Part shown: piece by piece, positions 9,142-18,905 of the stretch
Position numbering within the stretch: position 1 is the first letter of the stretch
How the letters are laid out: every line of letters begins with the position of its first letter
NCBI RefSeq assembly: GCF_002020805.1
Contig: NZ_MPRJ01000006.1
Coordinates: 1 to 49,509, forward strand
Direction: 5' to 3'
DNA: 49,509 bases
Source of the DNA: Solemya velesiana gill symbiont
GTDB lineage: Bacteria > Pseudomonadota > Gammaproteobacteria > Chromatiales > Chromatiaceae
The notes under the pieces: model-generated
The model's database searches: none
Seen by the model: the letters and a program-made list of their open reading frames with translations, nothing else
What the model was told of the DNA's origin: nothing
Program-made: the position numbers and the translations under genes

Positions 9142-11106
9142 CTACTCCACGTCCAGGGCACGCATCAACGGCCCGAGATGGTTCTCGTAGTTCCGCCAGC
9201 GCTCCACGGACTTGGTATAGATCGGCTGGCGGGCCTGCCAGATACTGGCCGTCTTCACAACACGCTCTGTCTTGTGGAATTCAAGACAGGCATCTTCCCA
9301 CTCAAGGCCCACGAAATCCACGAGCCTGCGACTCATCTCCTCCTGGTTTGCTACAAGCTCCTCGTAGTTTGAATCCAGCATGGGGTTGGGAAGCACCTGT
9401 CTCCAATGATCCATCAACCGCTGATACTGCTTGTAATAGAAGCCGAGGTTCTCAAGGTCATAGGCGTAGGGATGGTGGCCGCCGAAATCCTGGAAATAGA
9501 TCGACAGGCAGGCATCCATCGGATTTCTCTGGCAGTGTATGATCTTCACATTGGGGAAGAGCAGGGCAATCAAACCGAGGTGCAGGAAGTTCCCAGGCAT
9601 TTTATCGACCACCCTGAGAGCCGTTGCATCTTTCTCTGCCAGGTGGTCTAAGAAATCCGCTGCCAGTTCATCGGCCAACTCTCCACCTATCTGATCTAGA
9701 CAGGAAGGATACGCCTCATCGCCACCTATCCTGGAACTGACATTGCGTTGAAGATTACCAAAATAATCCAACTCGCCAGCGCCGAAGACTTGGCTGTGAC
9801 TTGCCAGAATCTGCTCTGTAAGTGTCGTACCGGAACGGGGGGTACCGACCACAAACACCGGGCGCTCTGAACAATTGCCAATCCCATTCCACTTCTCGAA
9901 GTACTCTGCGGAAAAGAATTCAATCATGTCAGTAATCAACTGTTCATAAGCTGGCTGATCAAAACTTGCATCCTTGAGGGCGTTACCATTGCCGTAATAA
10001 CCAAAGGCCTTGTCGAATAACCCGGCTTTATCGCAAACCTCGCCGAGCGAGAATTGAATCCTCCTGGAGGTCTGGTCAGGTAAATCCGCTATCTCCAACA
10101 TACTTTCTAACTGGGAAATAAGTTTTTCCGCGTCATTATTTCCCGAAATAGTCGACAAGCCGGCTAACGCATCTGTGAATGTCGGATCGATGCTAAGGAC
10201 TTTATTGTAATAATCGGCAGCTTCTGAAAAACGCCCGAGACGGGAACATGCCCTGCCGAGCCCCAAATTCACGAGAACCTGGTCGCCTCCATGTTCAGCA
10301 GCTTTTTGAAAATACGTCATCGACTCATCAATGCGCCCTCTTTCCATCAACAGGTTTCCAAATATCATTTGGCAGCGGAAATCATTTGGCGCCTTCTTTT
10401 CAATCTCCCTTAGTGCCCTTTCGGCATCCTCAAATCTCCCCAATTCCATTCCGGAGACTGCGACATTGAAAAGAATACCCGTGTCATTCGGGGCAAGTTT
10501 CAACGCCTTGTGGTATTGCTCCATCGCCAACTCGGCATTTCCTGCCCGACTATAGGCGCTGCCCAGGTTTTTTACTGCCTGGACGAAACTTGGCTGCCTT
10601 TCAACTGCCACGGTCAGTTTTTCTATCGCTTCTTCGGTTCTGTCACACTCCAGCAACGCCAATCCCAGGTTGTTGTAGGCCGCCACGAAATCGGGATTCT
10701 TTGATATCTCCCGGTTGTAGAACGGTATCGCTTTTCCATGGAGTTTTCGTCCGCTCAAGGACATCCCGATACCGGAATTTGCGCTTGGCATCCCTGGCTG
10801 CAAATCGAGGGCTTTCCGAAATGCTTTCTCCGCCTCTTCGAACTCCCCCATTGTATTCATCAAGTTTCCGTAATTGAGCCACAGGTGGGAGTCGCGACGA
10901 TTCAGGGCAAAGGCCTGCTCAAAAAATTGACGACTGTCTGGGTGATTGCCGGTCTGAAATGCTATGAGCGCGGAGAGGTGCAAGGCATGAAAATTCTTCG
11001 GATCACGCTTCAAAATGGACTTCAGCATCTGGTCAGCCTTGCCGACATTGCCGCTGCGCCACATCCTTTCGGCCTGTTGAATTTGAAACATTGCACTTTG
11101 ATTCAT
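9142..11106 (-). CDS. TPR-repeat sulfotransferase
   Basis: 654-aa two-part protein. Residues about 1-370 are tandem tetratricopeptide repeats (for example NAGLALLE-type and LWLNYGNLMNTMGEFEEAEKAF helices). The C-terminal part is a sulfotransferase domain. Its 5'-phosphosulfate loop is VFVVGTPRSGTTLTEQIL (about 415-435), and the 3'-phosphate-binding part is around IIHCQRNPMDACLSIYF. The domain would move sulfate from PAPS to a protein or glycan acceptor chosen by the repeats. It is a single gene, converging with the 8451-9134 gene with a 7-bp gap. No biosynthetic partner genes adjoin it, so the acceptor is unknown. Confidence 0.88.
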   Translation of the reverse strand: MNQSAMFQIQQAERMWRSGNVGKADQMLKSILKRDPKNFHALHLSALIAFQTGNHPDSRQFFEQAFALNRRDSHLWLNYGNLMNTMGEFEEAEKAFRKALDLQPGMPSANSGIGMSLSGRKLHGKAIPFYNREISKNPDFVAAYNNLGLALLECDRTEEAIEKLTVAVERQPSFVQAVKNLGSAYSRAGNAELAMEQYHKALKLAPNDTGILFNVAVSGMELGRFEDAERALREIEKKAPNDFRCQMIFGNLLMERGRIDESMTYFQKAAEHGGDQVLVNLGLGRACSRLGRFSEAADYYNKVLSIDPTFTDALAGLSTISGNNDAEKLISQLESMLEIADLPDQTSRRIQFSLGEVCDKAGLFDKAFGYYGNGNALKDASFDQPAYEQLITDMIEFFSAEYFEKWNGIGNCSERPVFVVGTPRSGTTLTEQILASHSQVFGAGELDYFGNLQRNVSSRIGGDEAYPSCLDQIGGELADELAADFLDHLAEKDATALRVVDKMPGNFLHLGLIALLFPNVKIIHCQRNPMDACLSIYFQDFGGHHPYAYDLENLGFYYKQYQRLMDHWRQVLPNPMLDSNYEELVANQEEMSRRLVDFVGLEWEDACLEFHKTERVVKTASIWQARQPIYTKSVERWRNYENHLGPLMRALDVE

Positions 11107-11219
11107 CGCTATTCCATCACCAGCGGAAATTCACACACTCCGCCCCTTGTTCATACTCGATCGATATAACGCCACCTTAAGCGGCAGACCATCACTGTAG
11201 GCCAGGGTGCCTTATAAAA

Positions 11220-14200
11220 TTACAACAACATCTGCTCTATCCCGCCCCTGGTAACCCGCTCCACGAAATCCTGCTGCCAGTTGATTCCGAAACGGTCGCG
11301 CACCAGCTCTTCGACGATGTAGCTCACCTCCAGGCCGGTGGCGTCCCTGTAGCGGTTCAGCCCCTGCTGGCAGGCCGGGCAGGACGTCAACATCTTCACC
11401 TCCCCAGCCGACACACTCTCCCTGCCGGTCACCTGGCTGATGCCACTGCGTAGCTCCTCCTCCTTGCGGAAACGAAGCTGGTTGGCGATATCCGGCCTTG
11501 AGGTACCGAGTGTGCCTGCCTCACCGCAGCAGCGGTCGGAGAGCAGCACGTCACTCTGTGTAAGCCGCGAGGCGACCTCCACCGGGTTGTGGTGCTTGAT
11601 CGGGCTGTGGCAGGGGTCGTGGTAGAGGTACTTGCCCTTATCGCCATCACCAAGTTGCACGCCCTTCTCCATCAGGTACTCGTGAATATCCATCAGCCGA
11701 CAGCCGGGAAAGATCTTCTCGAACTCGTACTTCAATAACTGGTCCATGCAGGTGCCGCATGAAACCACCACGGTCTTGATGTCCATGTAGTTGAGGGTAT
11801 TGGCTACCCGGTGGAAGAGCACACGGTTCTCGGTGGTGATGCGATACCCCTTCTCGTAGTCTCCGGCTGCGTTCTGGGGATAGCCGCAGCAGAGATAACC
11901 CGGAGGCAAAACCACCTCGGCACCCAGGTCGTAGAGCATGGCAATGGAAGCCAGCCCGACGTCACTGAAGAGCCGTTCGGAGCCACAGCCGGGGAAATAG
12001 AAGACGGCGTCGCTATCGTCGCTTATCTTGGCCGGGTCGCGAAGGATCGGCACGGTGGTCCGGTCCTCGATACCCAGCAGGGCACGGGTGGTCTTCTTCG
12101 GCAATTCAACCCGAATGGGGCGGCGCACCAGTTCAACCACCTGGGCCTGCAGTTCCGGCTTGCCGGTGGTGCGGGCAGGGATGCGCTTGTTGCGCACCAG
12201 CAGCCCCGTCTTCTTGAACACTTCGTGGCCCAGGGTAAGCCCCTTGTAGCCCCACTCCAGCATGCTCTTACGCATGGCGCGGATGGTTCTCGGGTCGGTG
12301 GCGTTCAGGAAGGCCATTGCCGCCCAGGTGCCCGGGTTCTTGCGCTTGTGCCCCTGCTCGGAGAGGATCTTGCGCATACGCGTGGTCACGTCACCGAAGT
12401 CGATATTCACCGGGCAGGGCGTTTCGCACTTGTGGCAGACGGTGCAGTGATCCGAGACGTCGTTCATCTCTTCGAAATGGTGCAGGGAGATGCCTCGCCG
12501 GGTCTGTTCTTCGTAGAGAAAGGCCTCGATGATCAGGCCGGTACCCAGGATCTTGTTGCGAGGGGAATAGAGCAGGTTAGCTCGGGGCACGTGGGTCTGG
12601 CAGACCGGCTTGCACTTGCCGCAGCGCAGGCAGTGCTTCACATCGTCGTTGAGCTCACCCAACTCACTCGCCTCGAGAATGATCGCCTCCTGCTGAACCA
12701 GTCGCAGCGAGGGGGTGTAGGCCGTATCAAGGCCGGAGTCCGGCATCAGCTTGCCCCGGTTGAAAACGCTCTCCGGATCGACACGCCTCTTGTACTCCAC
12801 GAACGCCTTGAGCTTCTCCTCTTCCAGGTACTGGATCTTGGTCAACCCGATGCCGTGCTCGCCGGAGATGACGCCATCCAGGGACTGGGCCAGTTCCATG
12901 ATCTGGTCAACAACCCGGTCGGCCTCGTGGAGCATGGCATAGTTGTGTGAGTGGACAGGGATATTGGTGTGCACGTTGCCGTCGCCGGCGTGCATGTGCA
13001 GGGCAACGAAGAGACGACCGTCACGAATCTCGGCATGGATGGCATCCAGCCTGCTGCGCACAGGTTTCAGATCCTGTCCATCGAAGATCTCGTTCAGGCG
13101 GGTGGCGATCTCCTTGCGGTAGGAGTGCACCAGGTCCTGGCGCAACATCATGTCCAGCAGGCTGTCGCCGGGCTGCGCCTTGGGCTCCTCTTTCTCTCTT
13201 AGCAGGGTCACGTGATCCGCGACAGGTGCATCCAGGTTATCCAGGATCGTCTGCCAGCGTTCACGGGCTGTGTGAACCACCTCCCTGGCCGCATCCCGCT
13301 TCGCCTGCATGATGGCGGTGTTCTCTTCGGAGTCCTCGTACTCCTTGGCCTGGCGCAGCTCCGGCATGTCGCCCGCCAGGTAATCCAGCACCTCGTCCAT
13401 GATCTGCAGCTTGTTGCTGATGGACTGCTCGATATTTATCCGCTCGATACCCCGGTTGTACTCCGCCAACCGCTCCAGGGGAATCACCACGTCCTCGTTG
13501 ATCTTGAAGGCGTTGGTATGAGCCGAGATCGCTGCAGTACGGGCACGGTCCACCCAGAAGGTGCGGCGCGCCTCGGGGCTGACGGCAATAAATCCTTCCG
13601 CCTCCCTCGCATTGGCCAGCTTTACCACTGCAGAGGCAGCACTGCCCACAGCCAGTTCGTCGTCGGAGGCCAGGTCGGCGATCAGCACCATCTTCGGACG
13701 CTCCCGACGGGACGCCTTGGTGCTGTACTTCACCGCCTTGATATAGCGCTCGTCCAGGTGCTCGAGTCCGGACATCAGCACCCCTTCGCTCTGCTCGATG
13801 AAATCCTTGATCTCGACGATAGCGGGGACCGCCTTGGAGAGATCGGTGCCGAAAAACTCCAGGCAGACCGTACGCACATGCTTGGGCATCCGGTGGAGCA
13901 CGAAGCGTGCGGATGTGATCAGGCCGTCGCACCCCTCCTTCTGCACTCCCGGCAAACCGGATAGAAACTTATCGGTGACATCCTTGCCAAGCCCCTGCTT
14001 GCGAAAGGCTGCGCCGGGCAGCTCCAGCAGTTCAGGCTCTCCAACTGGCGTAACACCATCCGCCTCGTAGCGGGAAATACGGAAGCTGACCAACTCCTGG
14101 TCGTGAATCTTTCCACGGTTGTGGTTGAGGCGCTCCACCTCCAGCCATTTTGCATCGGACATCACCATGCGCCAGGAGGCGAGGTTGTCCAGGGTGGTAC

Positions 14201-15077
14201 CCCAGAGCACCGCTTTCTTGCCGCCGGCGTTCATGGCGATGTTGCCGCCGATGGTGGAGGCGTTCTGGGATGTAGGGTCAACGGCGAAAGCCAGACCATG
14301 CTCCGCCGCCAGGTCGGAGACCCGCTTGGTCACCACACCCGCGCCGGTAGGCACCGTGGGCACCTCACCCTCGACACCCGGCAGGGAGAGATACTCCACC
14401 TCCCCAAGCTGTTCCAGCTTCTCGGTGTTGATCACCGCACAGTGGGCATCCAGGGGAACAGCCGAACCGGTATAGCCGGTACCACCGCCACGGGGGATGA
14501 TGGTCAGGCCGCACTCGATGCAGGTCTTGACGATGGAAACCACCTCTTCCTCGTGATCCGGACTGATCACCACGAAAGGCACTTCCACGCGCCAGTCGGT
14601 GGCATCGGTGGCGTGAGAGACCCGGGCCAGACCACCGAAATCAATATTGTCCCTGCGCGTGATTCGTGAGAGCTCACGGGTCACCCGCCGGCGCAGCTCG
14701 TTATTCTGCTCGAAGCAGGAAGCGAATTTCTCAACCGCCCCACGGGCCGCGTGAAGCAGATCGATGGCCTGCTGGTTGCCGTTGGTGCGCCCCTCGAACT
14801 GATCCAGTCGGTGGTGAAGCGCATCAACCAGCGCCTTGCGTCTGCCCTCGTCCGCCTGCAAATCATCCTGCAGGTAGGGATTGCGGGCAACCACCCACAT
14901 GTCACCCAGCACCTCGAACAACATCCGAGCAGAACGACCAGTACGGCGGGTCCCCCTCAGCTCCTCGATGGTTTTCCACATCTGCTCACCGAGAAACCGT
15001 ATGACGATTTCGCGGTCTGAGAAGGAGGTGTAGTTGTAGGGTATCTCGCGGATACGCTGGGCTTGTGTCGCGCTCAT
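11220..15077 (-). CDS. FAD/Fe-S D-2-hydroxyacid dehydrogenase, DUF3683 type
   Basis: Large three-part oxidoreductase of 1285 aa. A DUF3683-like N-terminal region (starting [19 protein letters not shown]) precedes a VAO-type FAD domain ([17 protein letters not shown]) and its substrate cap. Next come two ferredoxin clusters ([11 protein letters not shown] and [12 protein letters not shown]), then two CCG heterodisulfide-reductase-like repeats ([19 protein letters not shown]). By family it oxidises D-lactate or a related 2-hydroxyacid at the membrane and passes electrons to quinone or a cytochrome. ATG 15077 is chosen because the open frame farther upstream lacks conserved sequence and crosses the divergent promoter region. 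It is a fusion of GlcD-like, ferredoxin and GlpC-like parts. Confidence 0.9.
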   Translation of the reverse strand: MSATQAQRIREIPYNYTSFSDREIVIRFLGEQMWKTIEELRGTRRTGRSARMLFEVLGDMWVVARNPYLQDDLQADEGRRKALVDALHHRLDQFEGRTNGNQQAIDLLHAARGAVEKFASCFEQNNELRRRVTRELSRITRRDNIDFGGLARVSHATDATDWRVEVPFVVISPDHEEEVVSIVKTCIECGLTIIPRGGGTGYTGSAVPLDAHCAVINTEKLEQLGEVEYLSLPGVEGEVPTVPTGAGVVTKRVSDLAAEHGLAFAVDPTSQNASTIGGNIAMNAGGKKAVLWGTTLDNLASWRMVMSDAKWLEVERLNHNRGKIHDQELVSFRISRYEADGVTPVGEPELLELPGAAFRKQGLGKDVTDKFLSGLPGVQKEGCDGLITSARFVLHRMPKHVRTVCLEFFGTDLSKAVPAIVEIKDFIEQSEGVLMSGLEHLDERYIKAVKYSTKASRRERPKMVLIADLASDDELAVGSAASAVVKLANAREAEGFIAVSPEARRTFWVDRARTAAISAHTNAFKINEDVVIPLERLAEYNRGIERINIEQSISNKLQIMDEVLDYLAGDMPELRQAKEYEDSEENTAIMQAKRDAAREVVHTARERWQTILDNLDAPVADHVTLLREKEEPKAQPGDSLLDMMLRQDLVHSYRKEIATRLNEIFDGQDLKPVRSRLDAIHAEIRDGRLFVALHMHAGDGNVHTNIPVHSHNYAMLHEADRVVDQIMELAQSLDGVISGEHGIGLTKIQYLEEEKLKAFVEYKRRVDPESVFNRGKLMPDSGLDTAYTPSLRLVQQEAIILEASELGELNDDVKHCLRCGKCKPVCQTHVPRANLLYSPRNKILGTGLIIEAFLYEEQTRRGISLHHFEEMNDVSDHCTVCHKCETPCPVNIDFGDVTTRMRKILSEQGHKRKNPGTWAAMAFLNATDPRTIRAMRKSMLEWGYKGLTLGHEVFKKTGLLVRNKRIPARTTGKPELQAQVVELVRRPIRVELPKKTTRALLGIEDRTTVPILRDPAKISDDSDAVFYFPGCGSERLFSDVGLASIAMLYDLGAEVVLPPGYLCCGYPQNAAGDYEKGYRITTENRVLFHRVANTLNYMDIKTVVVSCGTCMDQLLKYEFEKIFPGCRLMDIHEYLMEKGVQLGDGDKGKYLYHDPCHSPIKHHNPVEVASRLTQSDVLLSDRCCGEAGTLGTSRPDIANQLRFRKEEELRSGISQVTGRESVSAGEVKMLTSCPACQQGLNRYRDATGLEVSYIVEELVRDRFGINWQQDFVERVTRGGIEQMLL

Positions 15078-15232
15078 TACCGTCCGTTTCGCACCGAAAC
15101 CAATTAAAAACGCCCGTGGGCAAGAACCCCGGGCTTGATGAAACAGGGATTTTATCCTAAACCGACCAAAAGCTGTATGACTTATGAACCAAAAACCACT
15201 AAAAATCAATAAATAAACCAAAGGAGCATGAG

Positions 15233-15682
15233 ATGAGAGTATCAAATTTTGCGGTTGCTGCAATAGCACCCCTGGCTTTCGCCACACAAGTTGCAATTGC
15301 CGACAGTCACGGCAAGGCAGTGGAGTATCGCCAGGCGGTGATGACCACCTACGGCTGGAATTTCAAACCAATGGGCGCCATGGTAAACAACAAGGCGCCA
15401 TACGATGCCGAAAAATTCAAACATCACGCAACGGACCTGGCTGCGGCCGCCCACCTCGACCTGCTCAGCGGCTTCCCGGAAGACTCGGAGCATGAAGAGA
15501 GCGACGTGAAGAGCGAGATCTGGCTGAACTGGGAAAACTTCGAGCAGAAGTATCGCAACTTCCAGGAGAAGGCGGCTGCACTCAACGCAGCCGCCGATAG
15601 CGCCGACCTGGACAAGATACGCCCCACCTTTGGCGCCACGGCCAAGACCTGCAAGGACTGCCACAAGGCGTTTCGCGAATAG
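15233..15682 (+). CDS. Cytochrome c' (class II c-type cytochrome)
   Basis: 149-aa periplasmic four-helix-bundle cytochrome. It has a signal peptide ending near [11 protein letters not shown], a helix with [19 protein letters not shown], and a C-terminal heme site CKDCH (class II cytochromes bind heme near the C terminus) with a following Phe-Arg-Glu end. Such proteins bind NO or CO and protect against nitrosative stress or shuttle electrons. AAAGGAG six bases before the ATG is a strong ribosome site. It is divergent from the FAD/Fe-S dehydrogenase, with about 155 bp between the two starts, so the two may be co-regulated. Confidence 0.92.
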   Translation: MRVSNFAVAAIAPLAFATQVAIADSHGKAVEYRQAVMTTYGWNFKPMGAMVNNKAPYDAEKFKHHATDLAAAAHLDLLSGFPEDSEHEESDVKSEIWLNWENFEQKYRNFQEKAAALNAAADSADLDKIRPTFGATAKTCKDCHKAFRE

Positions 15683-15730
15683 AGCCGCCCCAGGGGTAGA
15701 ATACGTTTTTTCACCTGATGGAATAGCCCA

Positions 15731-16688
15731 ATGCCCAAAGCTGTATTTCTCGACCTGGACACCGTCAGCCGAGACGATATCGGCCTGTCGACCCTGAACG
15801 CCACGCCTTACGAGTGGCAGTATCACAACGCCACCGGGGCAGAAGAGGTCGGCAGCAGGATCGCAGGTGCGGAACTGGTGGTAAGCAACAAGGTAGTCCT
15901 CGACACAGCGGCACTGGAACAGTCTCCCGGTATCAGGCTGATCTGTATCGCCGCAACGGGCACCAACAACGTGGACCTGGCAAAGGCAGCCGAGTTGGGA
16001 ATTGCCGTGACCAACGTGGCAGGCTACTCCACGCCGGCGGTGGTACAGCACGTCTTCGCCCTGATTCTCTCCCTCACCACCCGGCTGCAGGACTACCAGG
16101 CAGCCTTGCGTGGCGGCGCCTGGCAGCGTAGCGAGCAGTTCTGCCTGCTGGATTTTCCGATCAGGGATCTCCAGGGGAAGACCCTGGGAATCGTGGGCTA
16201 TGGCGCCCTGGGCAGTGCCGTGGCCAAGGTGACCCAGGCATTCGGCATGGAGACCCTGATTGCCCAGCGACCGGGCGGCGAACCCACCGAGGGGCGCCTG
16301 CCGTTAACCGAGCTGCTGCCGCAGACGGACATCCTGAGTCTGCACTGCCCCCCTGACAGAGCACACACGGAACCTGGTCGGCGCACCGGAGCTCGCACTG
16401 ATGAAACGCGACGCCCTGCTGATCAACACGGCGCGGGGAAGTATCGTGGATGAAGCTGCCCTGACAGAGGCACTCAGAGAGAGGCGACTGGGTGGCGCCG
16501 GTATCGATGTGCTGGCGGTGGAGCCGCCCAGGGACGGCAATCCGTTACTGGAGCCCGATGTGCCCAACCTGATCGTCACCCCCCACACCGCCTGGGCCAG
16601 TCGGGAGTCCCGCCAACGCCTGGTGGACGAGGTGGCGAAAAATATCGAAACCTTTCTCTTGGGAGAGGAGCGCAACAGGGTAGTTTAG
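15731..16688 (+). pseudogene. D-isomer 2-hydroxyacid dehydrogenase (glycerate/hydroxypyruvate type), frameshifted
   Basis: NAD(P)-dependent 2-hydroxyacid dehydrogenase split over two frames. Frame one (15731 to about 16350) has the substrate domain and Rossmann motif GIVGYGALGSAV. Frame two (about 16350-16688) has the catalytic Arg in NTARGSIVDE, the Glu region (EPPRDGNPLL) and the catalytic His in VTPHTAW. The break is in a run of six C (16348-16353); five would restore LHCPLTEHTRNLVG. All catalytic residues remain, so this is either a very recent inactivation or a one-base sequencing error. Intact homologues of about 318 aa act as glycerate/hydroxypyruvate reductases. Confidence 0.85.
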
Positions 16689-16746
16689 TGCATGGATATT
16701 CCATAGGACCCAGCGCCAGCGCCTGAAACAATGTCCAGGCTGGAGA

Positions 16747-17079
16747 TCAGGAGAAGTAGCTGGCCGCTTCCTCTTCAGTAAGCAGCTTCTCGATGGTGCA
16801 GGCGATTGAAAACGCCATCTCGCTGCCCTCTTCAAGAGGGGCGCAACGCACAACGTTGAGCAACGCATGAAACGGTGGCGTGATATCGGTGCCCGGCGGT
16901 ATTTCAATCGCCATACTGTCAGCCGAGGCCATGGCCTCGTTGGCCCAGAGCAGAACCCCTGTTGCACTGAGATCCTTCACCCTGGCCTCTCTCGTCGCAT
17001 CTTCGCCCTGCACCTTCAGCCGGGCAGAACCTTCAACTTCCATACGATAAAAATCACGCTTGTTCAGATATTCCAGCAT
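16747..17079 (-). CDS. PilZ domain protein
   Basis: Single-domain 110-aa protein. It has an N-terminal basic motif (KRDFYRM, the RxxxR-like element) and DLSATGVLLW, the D/NxSxxG motif; together these form the cyclic-di-GMP site of PilZ domains. GGAG lies eight bases before the ATG. It stands alone between the dehydrogenase and a methyltransferase, both separated by gaps, so its target protein is not indicated. An HD-GYP protein elsewhere in the window is a plausible partner in the same signalling network. Confidence 0.85.
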   Translation of the reverse strand: MLEYLNKRDFYRMEVEGSARLKVQGEDATREARVKDLSATGVLLWANEAMASADSMAIEIPPGTDITPPFHALLNVVRCAPLEEGSEMAFSIACTIEKLLTEEEAASYFS

Positions 17080-17140
17080 TTTCGCTGCTCCAGGAGTCAG
17101 GTGTTGTACCAGGGCCTGATTACACTATGCATCGGTCGTA

Positions 17141-17803
17141 CTAGCCGTTTCTTGAGTCATGCTCCAACCGGTCGGCCTGCTCCCGGGAAAGATAACGCCA
17201 GGGCAGTGGCATCAGGCCAGGGACGCGATCCATGTAACGGCGATAGATATCACCATGATAGGCGATCAGTTTCCGCTCTTCGAGGCGGGAGCCGAGAATG
17301 AAATAGAGGGTAGCCATGACTGCTGTTGCCAGGAACTCCTGGTTCATGTCCCGGGTCCAGATCAGCACCAAGCCCAGGCTATACCAGGGGTGCCTGACAT
17401 AACGGTGCAGGGGGGATATATGGAAGTTCTCCTGGTCCTCCACGCACCGCTCACGCTCACGCCATTGGCGCAGCCCAAGGAACTCGCCTCCATCGTAATA
17501 ACGCAGTGACAGGGCGAATCCGAAAACGGCCACCAGGGCCAAACCGTTGACCAACCACCAGCCAATCCCCGTCCACTGCCAGAGATAAGGTCCCGTTGCA
17601 CTGAATATGAGATAGAGAGGCGGGATCAGCAGGATCAAGGCCAGCCCGTTGAAACCCAGGCGATAGGCAGGCATCAGCGTCGGCCAGCGCGCTGCGAACC
17701 ACCGCTTCACAGCCAGTGAAGCAAGAATGGAGTGAATCACAAAATAGAGAAGCCAGACCCCGACCAGGATCAGGATCAGGATCCGGCTTTCAATACCGAA
17801 CAT
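17141..17803 (-). CDS. Isoprenylcysteine-methyltransferase-like (ICMT/PEMT/NnrU) membrane protein
   Basis: 220-aa membrane protein with about five helices. It has the C-terminal signature of the ICMT/phospholipid-methyltransferase superfamily: RHPWYSLGLVL (AdoMet-binding His-Pro region) and later SRLEERKLIAYHGDIYRRYMDRVPGLMP, with the Glu-Glu/Tyr pattern. It probably methylates a lipid or small hydrophobic substrate at the inner membrane; the substrate is unknown. It lies 21 bp upstream of the PPK2 gene end on the same strand, so the two may be cotranscribed from the ppk2 side. Confidence 0.8.
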   Translation of the reverse strand: MFGIESRILILILVGVWLLYFVIHSILASLAVKRWFAARWPTLMPAYRLGFNGLALILLIPPLYLIFSATGPYLWQWTGIGWWLVNGLALVAVFGFALSLRYYDGGEFLGLRQWRERERCVEDQENFHISPLHRYVRHPWYSLGLVLIWTRDMNQEFLATAVMATLYFILGSRLEERKLIAYHGDIYRRYMDRVPGLMPLPWRYLSREQADRLEHDSRNG

Positions 17804-17824
17804 GAGTTCGCGCTCCAGCGTGAC

Positions 17825-18781
17825 TCAGCCCTGGAACTTGCCGCTTCTCAGACGCTGGGCCTCCATGGTTTCCAACTCGCGGGAACCGGAGACCACCACT
17901 TCAGGATCGGGCACAAAGTCCAGTTCCGGGTTGAGCCGCTCGTAGGGTACGGAGTTGAGAATCACCTTCATGACATTCAGCCTGGCTTGGTGCTTGTCGT
18001 TGGAGCGGATCATGGTCCAGGGCGCGTGAGTGGAGTGGGTCTTCTTCAGCATCTCGTACTTCACGTTGGTGAAATCGTCCCAGCGCTCCTGGGCCTGCAC
18101 GTCCACCTCGCTCAGTTTCCACTGGCGCAGCGGGTCGTTCTTGCGGCGTTCGAACCGGCGATTCTGCTCCTCCTTGGTCACACTGAAATAGAGCTTGATC
18201 AGGATGGTGCCCTGGCGAACCAGGTCCTTCTCGAAACCGGTTACGCCGCGCATGAAGTTGCGGTACTCCTGGTCGGAACAGAAACCGAACACCGGCTCCA
18301 CCATGGCGCGGTTGTACCAGCTGCGGTCGAACAGCACCACCTCACCTCCGCGGGGAAGCTGGCTGACATACTTCTGGAAGAACCACTGGGTACGCTGATC
18401 CTCTGTGGGTTTTCCGAGCGCCACCACGCGGTAGTGTTTTTCATTCATGTACCGAGTGACACGGCGGATGGTGCCGCCCTTGCCAGCAGCATCACGCCCT
18501 TCGAAAAGGATCACCATCTTGCTGCCGGTTGACTCGAGATACTGCTGCATCCGGATCAACTCCGCCTGGTAAGGCTTGAGCTCCTCTTCCCGGCGGTAGC
18601 GCCTGACCGCCTTGCAGTTGTCTTTCTTGAGCTGGGCATTCTGGTCCTGAAGCGCCTGGAAGGCAGCCATCATCTCATCCACGCTCATGTTTTCCCCGTT
18701 CAGCTCAAAGGCGTCACCAGCCGCCTCTTGGGCTTCATCCGCAACAGTTCCAAGGGTTTCGACATTTTGTCCGTCAGTCAT
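17825..18781 (-). CDS. ppk2: Polyphosphate kinase 2
   Basis: 318-aa PPK2-family kinase that transfers phosphate between polyphosphate and nucleoside di- or monophosphates. It contains the Walker A segment EGRDAAGKGG, the lid region (GKPTEDQRTQWFFQKY) and Walker B-like VVLFDRSWYNR, followed by the conserved FERRKNDPLRQWKLS and NDKHQARLNVM. ATG 18781 is preferred over GTG 18790 because AAGGTGG is spaced six bases before it. The class (PPK2-I against II/III) cannot be fixed here; the single domain excludes the double-domain class. Confidence 0.93.
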   Translation of the reverse strand: MTDGQNVETLGTVADEAQEAAGDAFELNGENMSVDEMMAAFQALQDQNAQLKKDNCKAVRRYRREEELKPYQAELIRMQQYLESTGSKMVILFEGRDAAGKGGTIRRVTRYMNEKHYRVVALGKPTEDQRTQWFFQKYVSQLPRGGEVVLFDRSWYNRAMVEPVFGFCSDQEYRNFMRGVTGFEKDLVRQGTILIKLYFSVTKEEQNRRFERRKNDPLRQWKLSEVDVQAQERWDDFTNVKYEMLKKTHSTHAPWTMIRSNDKHQARLNVMKVILNSVPYERLNPELDFVPDPEVVVSGSRELETMEAQRLRSGKFQG

Positions 18782-18905
18782 TCCAGCCACCTTCTTAATC
18801 TAAACCGCGACTCTTCGAAAAGAGCCAGCGAACATCAACAAATCCCATTAATGTTACTCCCATATCGGAGCACCTGCATTGACGCATCGCAGTATATTTT
18901 CTTCT

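Noticed and set aside
15078-15296. N-terminal extension of the FAD/Fe-S dehydrogenase frame
   Set aside because: The extra codons have no conserved sequence and overlap the cytochrome c' start and divergent promoter; ATG 15077 matches the family start.
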